Counted from the stretch's first letter, positions 10,901 through 17,527 are shown. The stretch: DNA of 64,000 nucleotides from Chromatiales bacterium (GCA_016789885.1 JAEUPZ010000032.1:1-64000); one strand, 5' to 3'. The notes: generated from the sequence alone by a model not told the origin. Translations and numbers: made by a program.

Positions 10901-12002
10901 GCAGGACCAGCAGCAGGCGTACCTGGCGCAGCTGCAGCCCCAGGACCAGATCACCTTCACGAGCTTCGTCGACCTCGTCGACGCGCTGGTGAGCTACACG
11001 AACAGCGTCACGGGGCGTTCGGACCTGCAGCCCACGACGGCCGTCGACGCGTACATCGGCTTCGCTATCGAGCAGCAGCGGCCGCTCGTGCAGGAGTTCT
11101 TCTTCCGCGAACTGCGGGATTCCGGCCGGGAGTCGAACGTCTCGCGCAGCCGGTTCGGCTTCCAGCGCGGCCAGGACGCGGTCGGGACCCTGTTCCCGGA
11201 CGCCGTCGACTACAGCGGCGACCTCGGCCTGCTCTTCAGCCGGATCTACACGCTGGCGGGCGGCGACATCAACCTGCTCGTCCCGGGCGGGTTGCTCAAC
11301 GTCGGCCTCGCCGTACCGCCGGCCGACCAGGCCATCACACGCCAGCCCTCCGAACTCGGCATCGTGACCCAGGGGCCGGGCCGCGTGCAGGTGTTCAGCG
11401 ACGGCGACGTGCTGGTCAACCAGTCGCGCATCTTCACGCTCCAGGGTGGCGACATCACGATCTGGTCCGACAACGGCAACATCGACGCCGGCCGCGGCTC
11501 GAAGACCTCCATTTCCGCCCCGCCGCCGGTCATCCGCGTGGACGCCAGCGGCAACGTCACCGTCGAGTTTGCCGACGCCATCGCCGGCAGCGGCATCCGC
11601 GGCATCCTCACCGACGACACGATACCGCCGGGTGACGTCGACCTCGTCGCGCCGAACGGCGAGATCAACGCCGGCGACGCCGGCATCGGGTCGGCCGGCA
11701 ACATCAATATCGCGGCGCCCATCGTCGTCGGCGTCGACAACATCCAGGTGGGTGGCGCCGCCACCGGCGTACCCACGGACACCGGGCTTGCCGCCGGCCT
11801 GACGGGCGTCAGCGGGCTCAGCAACGCCGTGGCCCAGTCTGCCCAGGCCAGCGCCACCGAGGGCGCGTCCGGCGACGAGGCCGGCTCCCTGGCGGATGCG
11901 GCGCTGGCGCTGCTCGACGTCCTCATCGAGGGCTACGGCGACGGCAGCGGCGACGACGACGAGGCCTGCGATCCCGACAAGGATCCCCGCTGCCGGCCCT
12001 GA
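1935..12002 (+). CDS. Giant TpsA filamentous haemagglutinin-like surface protein, 3,355 aa
   Basis: The cognate substrate of the upstream TpsB. A GTG start overlaps the tpsB stop. A signal peptide ends near AAELPVP (about residue 25) without the ESPR extension of classical FhaB proteins. The TPS carbohydrate-dependent haemagglutination domain follows (about 40-270), with SRAVLNWAEFNVG and the NQNGILF version of the NPNGI motif. Over 2,300 residues of Gly/Asp/Val/Ala beta-helix repeats come next, with many GRDV and VDVSG units. A region near 2,640-3,270 (AELAKHF/VAARDVRDIS, LQVIAGRNIELGF, GGDINLLVPGG) matches the DUF3739 domain of FHA-family outer-membrane proteins. The C-terminus is acidic (GDDDEACDPDKDPRCRP). 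The only cysteines are two just after the signal peptide and two in the last 11 residues. There is no toxin-like C-terminus or VENN motif, so an adhesin or matrix role is more likely than contact-dependent inhibition. Confidence 0.92.
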   Translation: MSLYRRIGLTLGVALYVAFPGLPAAELPVPCAGGSCVGVPGFVSDGAATAVVNAAGTTLDVNQTTSRAVLNWAEFNVGAGKTVNFKQPGADALAVNRIFQGSPSQIFGAISANGQIYLINQNGILFKPGSQVNVSSLIASSLQIDPEALSGGILNPALLTQGKAAFASDGRVFVIDGNGQVVNGPDGQPLQVKVAVEEGATLRSDAKGGGRIALLAQQVENAGTIEAPGGQAILAAGEKVYLQASEDPELRGLLVEVDVGGKAWNQATGRISSSLGNVTMVGLAVNQDGRASATTSVQANGSVRLLARDTVTVTRPTNTTFALLTQKAGAAELGSGSVTEVTPDQATLATTAVDDQRQLPSTVEVVGREVTFRGGSLVRVPGGEITVQALPNPSVTRPTGETPLPVDAQARILVESGARIDASGSTADVSITRNVVAVELRSNELKDAPLQRDGPLRGKTVFVDARVGTPLADVSGALATIPRDINERTSAGGTISLVSQGSVDVAAGATVDVSGGGINYAGGVIRTSWLVTPDRRLVEIGSADPDSPYTDVLNPTVRKVYERWGIVEERPVAGFGRFEPGYFEGRDAGTVQIAAPGIALNGALVGKVTADVRQRTPTTQPLGGRLVIGLPDGQGLTLPDFRAPSIRLADGPGSGTGDVLDLATRYFDEGGFTRASLYSNGTITVAPGDGALTLGPRGSLQLTAARVDVNRAVSVPGGVIEARSVTVNPLAPGATGGRPGVSVADGVVLDTSGRWVNDTPGVAPVVPADPVVLDGGRVTLAVDAVGGELRVGDGVALRADGGAWLDARGRLQTGAGGDVAVLATGTDVSLATLGGLDLSAWGLQQRGGTLRFGANRIRVAADGAAMGEAQTADPLAGDVPYVLRPEFFGQGGFREYRVVASGKRSAAGTEPLVIAGNAALSPRQQQRQLTGDFAQAATGTAITAVSREFLPRPDLRDPASLAFAYEPHAQVTPSNAGALVMGQGASIDLDPGGTVDFTAPTRIRIDGSIVAPSGGVTATLVRPPASLDEGFDPAAGIFFGGQALVDLRGAFIATPNDVGLRQGTVRDGGRVNLVAERGRIELAEGATVDVAGAQAVLDLPAAGGVSTGPVTVATTVGSRGGRVDLLAPEGIVLDATLRGAGGTASNAGATLALGVSRQRGFDVEAELLPTFPATPREIVMGSGVAPANGVAGLDPSRLAGSGFDGLVLQADDRIRFASPVDLAFRNRLELQAPNIVAPGTGDVALQANYVALGPQLRGGPPAGAATAGASRLGVTAGTIDLSGDVALQGFGDVALSARQDIRATGLSNDTGTVLSGSLSTAGALTLTAAQVYPTTFSDYLIRVLPGSAPGVLRILPSGQAPGTVLSAAGKLRLEAASIEQAGVLRAPLGEIELNASGSLDLAPGSVTSTASVGQVVPFGRVSAGTSWTYEAIPGLFAPIAAPRAQRIALNADQVRVAEGASVDVRGGGDVYAYEFLPGPGGSTDALAAGANPNLFAIVPGVRFGAYDTQEYRGTSLQPGDSVRLAEVPGLLPAGEYALLPARYALLPGAVLVEARPEVQDIVPGEVRSLADGARVAAGVRTIAGTDIADSRTIGFAVRPGSFGRELAEYRDYFGNSFFPARATANDAVPPLVARDAGAVQFGVGSELDLAGQLLLDPDRGDAATPADDGRGARIDLSAERLRVVASAGSGPAGVVEVEAAALSGLPAESILLGGVRRAVSDGVEVDPAARTVEIAENVTLTGNEVLLVGRETVTVGDGARLATTGERIDQGTGVLRITGDGGSAVVRVSRRPLGGFERTGTGAAGDVLIGTGATLAASGSVLVDAAGTARSFGGYEVGTGGLAFGSGRIVLGADQRSVTDGLALDAGKLAAIGSAGELRLRARESIDVAGTATLGSSTARPARLVLDAPGIRRLEGDAALQAGELVVRNTSGLVAADPAEGGGSLTLAADRLVFAGGDFAVGGFGAFGVQAAAAVLASGDATVRSGAALDILTPVLAGDPGSQLTLAAPGRDVTLRRPAGPLPPTVAAVGAALEVSGGSVTADTALLYPAGRVRLIADDTVTIGSNAVVDVSGRRLDFAGERVDVAGGAVEVVARSGGVQFEAGSRVDVSAGTGNAAAGSLRILAAGDASFAGGLEGGAGDAGRSGLFDLVAAGIDSLGDVAARLAAGGFRRFIGIETTGGDLTLAAGETVRANEVVVAASGGALTVDGQVDASGADGGGRIVLAAREDLTVGATAGLDARATGQGGRGGEILLASTAGDASLAAGSRLRLDGAGGEAGGELLVRVARDGNDARLAVFDATIEGAAKTILEPVLTTAPVSNIVASTITGFRNTLNAYMSAAPAAIRSRLGSAADNLLVRPALEVVGNGDIRVGAAWDFATWRWDGQPGYLTIRAPGSLDVAARISDGFTGTGLSLAQLAGDSWSYRLVAGADRDSALPLAVRGRLLDAGEEALTLGAGVTVRTGTGDIRLASAGDVVFGSNTTTVYTAGVAARAPSNTGGLRASWSRDGGDISLAAGRDIVAELPSQLLSGWNVRISPTGPVQWAIDYNRFAQGIGALAGGRVDISAGRDVANIAATVATTRGEIPGQLGTFETWGGGDLRVAAGRDVLGGTWSTWDGDTDISAGRSITFGTTADFTEIAPTIASGRGQVSLLARSGIDVGAFVNPTVVSPANFGAVALRTFFYNYLQTDAVTLTSLAGDVRIFNDVLALDAVLPGASGDTAFGVLPPTLRARATGGDVELVNGIRMLPGQAGQLELIAAGSVRSPNGAELIMSDALPGALPSADVPAESGVNAEAPFLPTARAAIHAGDDRPVVMVAAGGDVAGGAYELAKHFRVVAARDVRDISLSGQNTSSTQISLVQAGRDVRLSSSSRSLNDRIELGGPGRLQVIAGRNIELGFSRGITSVGQTLNPQLPGGGGAALDVWAGLGGEPAYGEFNQRYWVGQYGDELARYTGGDEDFPGLIGYVAQVTGRPDLTTDNVWTAWAGLQQDQQQAYLAQLQPQDQITFTSFVDLVDALVSYTNSVTGRSDLQPTTAVDAYIGFAIEQQRPLVQEFFFRELRDSGRESNVSRSRFGFQRGQDAVGTLFPDAVDYSGDLGLLFSRIYTLAGGDINLLVPGGLLNVGLAVPPADQAITRQPSELGIVTQGPGRVQVFSDGDVLVNQSRIFTLQGGDITIWSDNGNIDAGRGSKTSISAPPPVIRVDASGNVTVEFADAIAGSGIRGILTDDTIPPGDVDLVAPNGEINAGDAGIGSAGNINIAAPIVVGVDNIQVGGAATGVPTDTGLAAGLTGVSGLSNAVAQSAQASATEGASGDEAGSLADAALALLDVLIEGYGDGSGDDDEACDPDKDPRCRP

Positions 12003-12066
12003 TGCCTGTCATGTTCCTGTAGCAATACCGTCACAGAGTATTCGCGTCCGCTGACCAGACTTTCAG

Positions 12067-12095
12067 TCCCCCGGAGCAACCGTCGGGGGAGGAGG
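12067..12095 (+). promoter_or_regulatory. Stem-loop abutting the Shine-Dalgarno sequence of the ExbB-fusion gene
   Basis: TCCCCCG (12067-12073) pairs with CGGGGGA (12084-12090) around a 10-base loop. GGAGG (12091-12095) follows at once and serves the TTG start at 12102. The stem sits directly against the ribosome binding site in the 99-base gap after tpsA. It could end part of the tpsBA transcript, protect its 3' end, or tune translation of the motor genes. No U-tract follows, so a classical terminator is less likely. Confidence 0.45.
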
Positions 12096-12101
12096 CACGA
12101 C

Positions 12102-13922
12102 TTGCATTTCCGGATCCGACAGCTTGCCGCAGTAACGCTGGCCCTCGCGCTCGCCGTTCCCGGCGTCGCCCGTGCCTGGTGGGACGACGCCTGGGCTTAC
12201 CGCAAGCCGATCACGGTCGACTCGACGGTGGCGGGTGCCGGACTCGGCAGCAACGTCGAGAACGTTCCCGTGCTCATCCGGCTGCACGTCGGCAATTTCG
12301 GCTACTTCGGCGACACCCGCCCCGACGGTGCCGACCTGCGCTTCATCGCGGCCGACGACAAGACGCCGCTGCCGTTCCACATCGAGTCCTATGACCCGGC
12401 GGCCGGCATGGCCTTCCTCTGGGTCAAGCTGCCGCGGCTTGCTGCCGGCAGCAGCGAGACCGTGTACATGTACTACGGCAACCCCGATGCCAGGCTGGCG
12501 TCGGATCCCGGCGCGAGCTTCGATGTCGCGACTGCGCTGGCCTACCATTTCGTCGACGGCCAGCCCGGCGACCTCACGAGCTACGGCAACAACCCCGCGG
12601 CGACCACGGCCACCGCTAACCCGGCGTCAGTCGTCGGCGCCGGCGTACGCTTCGACGGCCGCCAGTCCATCACCGTGCCGGCGAGCCCGTCGCTGCGCCT
12701 GGTTCCCGCCGAGGGCCTGACCATTTCGGCCTGGGTCAATGCCGACCAGGAGCAGGCGGATGCGGTGCTGGCCGCCGGTACCGATCCGTCCGGCGCGTCG
12801 GTAACCCTCGGCGTCAGCGGGCTCGCGCCCTACCTGCGGGTCGAAGCCCCGGGCGGCACCGCCGAGACCCCGCGTAGCGCGTCCCTCGTCGCCGGCACCT
12901 GGCAGCTCGTCACCGCCACCGTCGGTGACGGCGTGGCGCGGCTCTACGTCGACGGCGTGCTCGCCGGCGAGGTGCGTGCCACGCCGGGGGAGGTCGGTGG
13001 CCAGTTCACCATCGGCGCCGGTCCCGCCGGCGACCGCGGCTTCGTCGGTGCCATCGACGAGCTGCGGATCGACACCGTCGGGCGCTCGCCGGACTGGGTC
13101 AAGGCGCAGTTCGCCAACCAGGGCCAGACCGACACGCTGCTCCGCTACGGCGAGGATACGTCGAAGGAGGCGGGCGAGGAGCCGTCGTACTTCCTGATCA
13201 CGCTGCAGAACGTGACGCTCGACGGCTGGGTCGTCATCGTGGTCCTGGCTGTCATGTTCGTCATCAGCTGGATCATCATGATCACCAAGACCCTGACGAT
13301 CCGGCGCGTCCGCAAGGACAACGAGGCGTTCCTAGTGGACTTCCGGCAGCAGGATACCGACCACCTGGATGCGCTCGACGCCGATTCTCCCGACGAGGAT
13401 GAGGCGGCCGCCCACGAGACCCTCGCCGCCCTGTCCGGCAAGCACGACCACTACCAGAGCTCCACGCTCTACCACCTGTACCACGCCGGCATCCAGCAGG
13501 CACACCTGCGGCTCGCGGGCCGCAGTGCCGGTGCGGCGCGGGTCGACCGGCTGACGCCCCAGGGCCTCGATGCGATCCGGGCGACCATCGACGCCACGAA
13601 CGTCCGCGAGACGCAGAAGCTGAACAGCCAGATGGTACTGCTCACGCTCGCCATCGCCGGCGGGCCGTTCCTCGGCCTGCTCGGCACGGTCGTCGGCGTG
13701 ATGATCACCTTCGCCGTGATCGCCGCCACCGGCGACGTGAACGTCAACTCCATCGCTCCGGGCATCGCCGCGGCGCTGGCCGCCACGGTCGCCGGCCTCG
13801 CCGTCGCGATCCCGGCGCTTTTTGGCTACAACTGGCTGGCGTCGCAGATCAAGGAAGTCGTCGCCGACAACCGGGTCTTCATCGACGAGTTCGTCACGCG
13901 TCTCGCCGAGCGCTACAGCTGA
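12102..13922 (+). CDS. DUF2341-LamG-ExbB/TolQ/MotA fusion protein (proton channel subunit with periplasmic lectin-like domain)
   Basis: 606 residues from a TTG start with GGAGG seven bases upstream. A signal peptide (about 1-25) ends before WWDDAWAYRKPITV. DUF2341 is about 26-150 and ends in ETVYMYYGNPDA. A LamG/concanavalin-like jelly roll follows at about 165-335 (LTISAWVNA, LYVDGVLAGEV, GAIDELRI). Transmembrane segment 1 is at about 373-394. A cytoplasmic segment precedes the ExbB/TolQ core at about 510-580 (GPFLGLLGTVVGVM and IAPGIAAALAATVAGLAVAIP), which holds the two channel-forming helices with the conserved small and Thr residues. ExbB proteins form a pentameric stator around ExbD and convert proton flow into work on a TonB- or TolA-like partner. 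Here the stator carries a large periplasmic carbohydrate- or protein-binding head. ExbD starts 10 bases downstream. Domain assignment is from motifs; the ligand is unknown. Confidence 0.88.
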   Translation: MHFRIRQLAAVTLALALAVPGVARAWWDDAWAYRKPITVDSTVAGAGLGSNVENVPVLIRLHVGNFGYFGDTRPDGADLRFIAADDKTPLPFHIESYDPAAGMAFLWVKLPRLAAGSSETVYMYYGNPDARLASDPGASFDVATALAYHFVDGQPGDLTSYGNNPAATTATANPASVVGAGVRFDGRQSITVPASPSLRLVPAEGLTISAWVNADQEQADAVLAAGTDPSGASVTLGVSGLAPYLRVEAPGGTAETPRSASLVAGTWQLVTATVGDGVARLYVDGVLAGEVRATPGEVGGQFTIGAGPAGDRGFVGAIDELRIDTVGRSPDWVKAQFANQGQTDTLLRYGEDTSKEAGEEPSYFLITLQNVTLDGWVVIVVLAVMFVISWIIMITKTLTIRRVRKDNEAFLVDFRQQDTDHLDALDADSPDEDEAAAHETLAALSGKHDHYQSSTLYHLYHAGIQQAHLRLAGRSAGAARVDRLTPQGLDAIRATIDATNVRETQKLNSQMVLLTLAIAGGPFLGLLGTVVGVMITFAVIAATGDVNVNSIAPGIAAALAATVAGLAVAIPALFGYNWLASQIKEVVADNRVFIDEFVTRLAERYS

Positions 13923-13932
13923 GGTCCCGCCC

Positions 13933-14340
13933 ATGGCCGAGATACAGGAAGACGGCGAACTGTACGACGAGGTCAACGTCGTGCCGATGCTCGACCTGGC
14001 CTACGTGCTGCTGGTGATATTCATCATCCTCACCACGGCGACGGTGCAGGGGGTCAAGGTGGACCTGCCGAAGGCGAGCGCGGCGCCGAGCCTCGCCAAG
14101 CCGAAGACGAAGGCCATCAGCATCACGGCCGACGGCACGATCTTCCTCGACACCTATCCCGTGAGCCTCAGCGAGCTGGAGACGCTGCTGCAGGGCTACA
14201 GGGCTGCTGATCCCGACCTGCCGGTGATCGTCAAGGCCGATGCGACCATCCAGTACCAGCGCGTCGTCGACGTGCTCGACCTGATGGGGCGCCTCGAGAT
14301 CACGCAGCTGGGCCTCGTGACCCAGCGGGTGGTCAAGTAA
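13933..14340 (+). CDS. exbD: ExbD/TolR biopolymer transport protein
   Basis: 135 residues. A short acidic cytoplasmic N-terminus is followed by a single transmembrane helix at about 17-38 (NVVPMLDLAYVLLVIFIIL). It carries the conserved Asp in the PMLDLAYVLL context that relays protons in ExbD/TolR. A periplasmic domain follows, with the family pattern KAISITADGTIFLD and LPVIVKADATIQYQRVVDVLD. It forms the rotor-like partner of the ExbB fusion encoded 10 bases upstream and overlaps the next gene by one base (TAATG), so the three motor genes are translationally linked. The start at 13933 was preferred over upstream in-frame codons because those lie inside exbB and the family N-terminus fits here. 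Confidence 0.93.
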   Translation: MAEIQEDGELYDEVNVVPMLDLAYVLLVIFIILTTATVQGVKVDLPKASAAPSLAKPKTKAISITADGTIFLDTYPVSLSELETLLQGYRAADPDLPVIVKADATIQYQRVVDVLDLMGRLEITQLGLVTQRVVK

Positions 14341-15008
14341 TGCCCATGGCAGGCCCGGCGCGCAAGAAGCCGCCCCTGCGGGCCTACGCGCCGCTCGCCG
14401 CCATCGCGGCCGGCGTGCTGGCGCTCGTCGGCGGGCTCGCGTGGCTCGTGGTCAGCGGCATGGGCGAGCCCGTGGCGCCGGCCAAGAAGACGGTCCAGCA
14501 GGTCACGATCATCAAGCCGCCGCCCCCACCGCCGGACACGCCGCCACCGCCGCCGCCACCCGAGGAGAAGGTGGAGCTCGATGAGCCGGAGCCCGAGCCG
14601 GAGGTGGCCGAGGCCGACGAGCCGCCGGCCGGCGACCAGCTGGGCCTCGACGCCGATGGCTCGGCGGGCGGCGACGCCTTCGGCCTGCTGGCCCGCAAGG
14701 GCGGCCGGGACCTCCTGTCCACGGGCGGCGACGACCGCTACGCCTGGTACAGCAGCGTGCTGAAGGGCGACCTGGTCGGCAGGCTCTCGGAGATCAGGGA
14801 TATCCGGCGCGACCGCTACAACGTGTCCGTCCGGCTGTGGCTGACGCCGGAAGGTCGCGTCGAGCGTTACGCGCTGGTGGGCTCGACGGGCAAGCCGGAC
14901 CTCGACCGCGACCTGCGCGCCGCGCTGGACTCGCTGGATCGCGTGTCGGAACGCCCGCCGGAGGGCATGCCCCAGCCGGTCCGGCTGCGGATCGTCAGCC
15001 GGATCTGA
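14340..15008 (+). CDS. TonB-like energy transducer
   Basis: 222 residues. A short basic N-terminus leads into one transmembrane helix (about 17-40). A proline-rich periplasmic linker (PPPPPPDTPPPPPPPEE, about 60-80) gives way to an acidic Glu/Pro stretch, and a C-terminal domain of roughly 90 residues resembles TonB_C (VRLWLTPEGRVERYALVGST, then DLRAALDSLDRVSERPPEGM). TonB proteins couple an ExbBD motor to an outer-membrane receptor across the periplasm. A second start six bases downstream (MAGPARKK) is equally possible. It is the third gene of an overlapping motor triplet; its outer-membrane client is not proven and could be the porin downstream or the TpsB/TpsA pair upstream. Confidence 0.85.
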   Translation: MPMAGPARKKPPLRAYAPLAAIAAGVLALVGGLAWLVVSGMGEPVAPAKKTVQQVTIIKPPPPPPDTPPPPPPPEEKVELDEPEPEPEVAEADEPPAGDQLGLDADGSAGGDAFGLLARKGGRDLLSTGGDDRYAWYSSVLKGDLVGRLSEIRDIRRDRYNVSVRLWLTPEGRVERYALVGSTGKPDLDRDLRAALDSLDRVSERPPEGMPQPVRLRIVSRI

Positions 15009-15093
15009 GTCGGTACAACGGCAACAGCAAGCGGCCACCGCAGCACGCGATGGCCACGGTGCGCGGGCCAGCCGCGCGATGAGGATCATCTGA

Positions 15094-16806
15094 ATGCGCA
15101 CAGTCGTGTTGGTCGCAGGGGCAATGCTTGGCCTGCTTTCCGGTCTGGGTTCCGCTGGCGCACGTGCTGCCGACGCGGCATCGGTCGACGACGTGACATT
15201 GCTCCGCAACACGGTCGCCAACCTGCTCGAGGCCATGGTCAAGCAGGGCCTGCTGTCGAAGGACGCCGCCACGCGCCTGGTGGCGGACGCACAGGCCAAG
15301 GCCGAGGCCGAGACAGCCGCGACTGCCGGCGCCGATGCCGCTGCCCCGGGTGACGTCCGCGTCACCTACGTGCCCCAGGTGGTGCGCGACGACATCACCC
15401 GTGAGGTGCAGGCGTCGGTCACCGAGGCGGTCGTGGCCGACGTGAAGACTGCCGCCCGGGAGGAGGGCTGGGGTGTGCCGGCGGGGCTGCCCGAGTGGCT
15501 GGGGCGGACCCGTCTGGTCGGTGAGCTTCGTATGCGCGCCGAGCAGACGGCTTTCGACGACGGCAATGCGACCGCCATTCCCGACTACCAGCGCATCAAC
15601 GAAGCGGGTGGAATCGCGGATCTCGGCGAAGAGCAGCTCCTGAATTCGACGACGGACCAGAGCCGCTTCCAGGTGCGGCTCACGCTGGGCGCCATTTTCA
15701 ACATGACCCAGAACTTCACTGGGGCCCTGGCCTTCACCACCGGCAACGAACTGAATCCGGTGACCCGCAACCAGAGCTTCGGGCTGTACGGCCGAAGCCT
15801 GCCGATCCTGCTCGATGAGGCATACGTCAAGTACCAGACGGATATCGACCGCGACCAGCATCACTTCAGGCTGGTATTCGGCCGCCACGCCGGCCTGTGG
15901 CAGGCGTCCGACCTGGTCTGGTACGTCGATACGCGCTTCAACGGTGCGACGTTCCAGTACGCGCAGAGTTCTCCGTCGACCCAGTATGTCCAGAACTCGC
16001 TGCTCACCCAGAACGGCTCGGGGCTGTACGGTCAGATGAACATGCCGGCAACGGGGCAGGCTCGGGGATTCTTCACGACGCTGGGTGCCTACCAGTTGCA
16101 GGAAGAAGCATTCACTGCCAACGACAAGTGGCTTTTCGGCGCCCAGGCCGGATACGAGTGGCAGTTCCACGAGCGGGTAAAGGGCAGCTTCGCCGCTGCC
16201 TGGTACGACTACAAGAACATCACCGGGCGTCTGAATCCACCGGGTAGCCGGCAGTTCGACTTCACGGCCCCCGCCTTCGTCCAGAAGGGCAACACGCTGT
16301 TCGACATCAGCAACGACGATGATCCGTTGACCCAGCGCTGGGCCGTGGCGGCCGACTTCAGCATCCTGCACCTGAACACGATGTGGGCCTGGCTCGTGAC
16401 GCCACGTCTCCAGGCGGATTTCGTCGGCGAGTGGGCCGAGAACATCGGGTATGACGAGGCCGAGGTGATCGCCCGGGTGGGGACGGCGGCGACCAGCGCG
16501 GATCTCCGCGGCCGTACCACCGCGTATCGACTGCAGTGGCGCATCGGTCGTCCTGTCATTACCCAACCCCTGGCGTGGCGGCTGACGGCCGGCTACAGCT
16601 ACGCCGAGCGGGATGCGCTGCTCGACGCTTTCACGGACACCAACTTCCGCCGCGGTGGCACCGATGCCCAGGGGATTTTCCTCGCTGGCGAGCTGGGGCT
16701 GGCCAGCAAGTCCTGGCTGCGTCTGCGTTACCAGGGTGCCGATGAGATCGACGGACCGCCCCTTGGCGTCGACGTCATCCAGCTCGACGTCCATGCGCAG
16801 TTCTGA
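15094..16806 (+). CDS. Putative outer-membrane porin (Porin_5-like)
   Basis: 570 residues. A clear signal peptide ends at GARA-ADA (about 25). Next is a helical periplasmic segment (about 28-100: TLLRNTVANLLEAMVKQGLL and AQAKAEAE) of the kind seen in the putative-porin family PF16930. From about 135 onward there is a long run of amphipathic beta strands, from RTRLVGELRMRAEQ to the end (VIQLDVHAQF, terminal Phe). No plug domain of a classical TonB-dependent receptor is visible. The gene uses somewhat more A/T-ending codons than its neighbours, a visual impression only. It lies 85 bases after the TonB-like gene and overlaps the following gene by 14 bases, so it is probably part of the operon. 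Confidence 0.82.
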   Translation: MRTVVLVAGAMLGLLSGLGSAGARAADAASVDDVTLLRNTVANLLEAMVKQGLLSKDAATRLVADAQAKAEAETAATAGADAAAPGDVRVTYVPQVVRDDITREVQASVTEAVVADVKTAAREEGWGVPAGLPEWLGRTRLVGELRMRAEQTAFDDGNATAIPDYQRINEAGGIADLGEEQLLNSTTDQSRFQVRLTLGAIFNMTQNFTGALAFTTGNELNPVTRNQSFGLYGRSLPILLDEAYVKYQTDIDRDQHHFRLVFGRHAGLWQASDLVWYVDTRFNGATFQYAQSSPSTQYVQNSLLTQNGSGLYGQMNMPATGQARGFFTTLGAYQLQEEAFTANDKWLFGAQAGYEWQFHERVKGSFAAAWYDYKNITGRLNPPGSRQFDFTAPAFVQKGNTLFDISNDDDPLTQRWAVAADFSILHLNTMWAWLVTPRLQADFVGEWAENIGYDEAEVIARVGTAATSADLRGRTTAYRLQWRIGRPVITQPLAWRLTAGYSYAERDALLDAFTDTNFRRGGTDAQGIFLAGELGLASKSWLRLRYQGADEIDGPPLGVDVIQLDVHAQF

Positions 16807-17473
16807 GGCCCGTCGCCAGCCGCGCCGGGCATCGTTCGCCCGGGCCGGTGCGGCCACCCTGCTCGGGGTTCTGGCCCTGCTCGCCCTGCCAGGTGCCGGC
16901 GCCCAGCAGGCCCGCCGGTCCGGCGACGCCACGGCCCGCCTCCAGCAGGCCGTGATGCAGCTGCAGAACGAGAAGGCCCAGGCGGTGGCCGAGAACCAGA
17001 AGCTCAAGGAGCAGCTGGCCCGGCTCGAGAAGGAGGCCGCGGACCTGCGTGCCGAACGCGGACGCCTGGAGGCGCGCGCCAGCACGGCGGAGGCGAAGTC
17101 TGCCCGGGCGGACGCGGGGGCGGCGACCCGGCTCGAGGCCACGGAGGCCCGGCTCGCGGAGGTCGTCGGCAGGTACCGGGAGCTCGCCGAGGCGCTCCGG
17201 GGTGTCGAGGAGGAGCGGGCGTCCCTGCGCCAGGAGGTGGCGCGGACCACTGCGGGCCTGAAGTCCTGTGCCACCAACAACGTGGCGCTCGCCGGCATCG
17301 CCAGCGAGGCGCTGACGCGCTACGAGAAGAAGGGCTGCTTCGGCGCGCTGGCCCAGACGGAGCCCTTCACTGGCATCCAGCGGGCCCGCATCCAGAACGC
17401 CGTGGCCGACAGCCGCCAGCAGGTCGAGGCCCTGAGGGTCCCCGCAGTCGACAAGGAAGAAAGCAAGCAGTGA
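16793..17473 (+). CDS. Secreted coiled-coil protein of unknown function
   Basis: 226 residues starting at the ATG that overlaps the end of the porin gene by 14 bases. A signal peptide ends near ALPGAGAQQ (about 38). Residues about 48-165 are a continuous heptad-rich coiled coil (LQQAVMQLQNEKAQAVAENQ, KLKEQLARLEKEAADLRAE and so on). The C-terminal 60 residues hold two cysteines (LKSCATNN and KKGCFGAL). The size suggests a periplasmic rod or tether, perhaps bridging the TonB-like protein, the porin and the secretion pore. This is inferred from position and fold only; no family name is recognised. Confidence 0.75.
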   Translation: MRSSEARRQPRRASFARAGAATLLGVLALLALPGAGAQQARRSGDATARLQQAVMQLQNEKAQAVAENQKLKEQLARLEKEAADLRAERGRLEARASTAEAKSARADAGAATRLEATEARLAEVVGRYRELAEALRGVEEERASLRQEVARTTAGLKSCATNNVALAGIASEALTRYEKKGCFGALAQTEPFTGIQRARIQNAVADSRQQVEALRVPAVDKEESKQ

Positions 17474-17487
17474 CAGCGGCCTGCGTG

Positions 17488-17527
17488 CTGTCATTAAAGT
17501 TTCAAGTTGCTGCAAGACCACCGTCAG
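17488..17527 (+). promoter_or_regulatory. Candidate Pho box array upstream of the PAP2 phosphatase
   Basis: Four heptamers at exact 11-base spacing resemble the PhoB repeat CTGTCAT: CTGTCAT (17488), GTTTCAA (17499), CTGCAAG (17510) and CCGTCAG (17521). The first is a perfect match and the spacers are four bases. PhoB dimers bind such 11-bp direct repeats. It ends 43 bases before the PAP2 start, a plausible promoter position. Confidence 0.6.

Noticed and set aside
1935..12002. TpsA as a contact-dependent growth inhibition toxin
   Set aside because: No VENN or similar pre-toxin motif, no variable toxin-like C-terminus and no small immunity gene follows; the end is an acidic tail with a cysteine pair.
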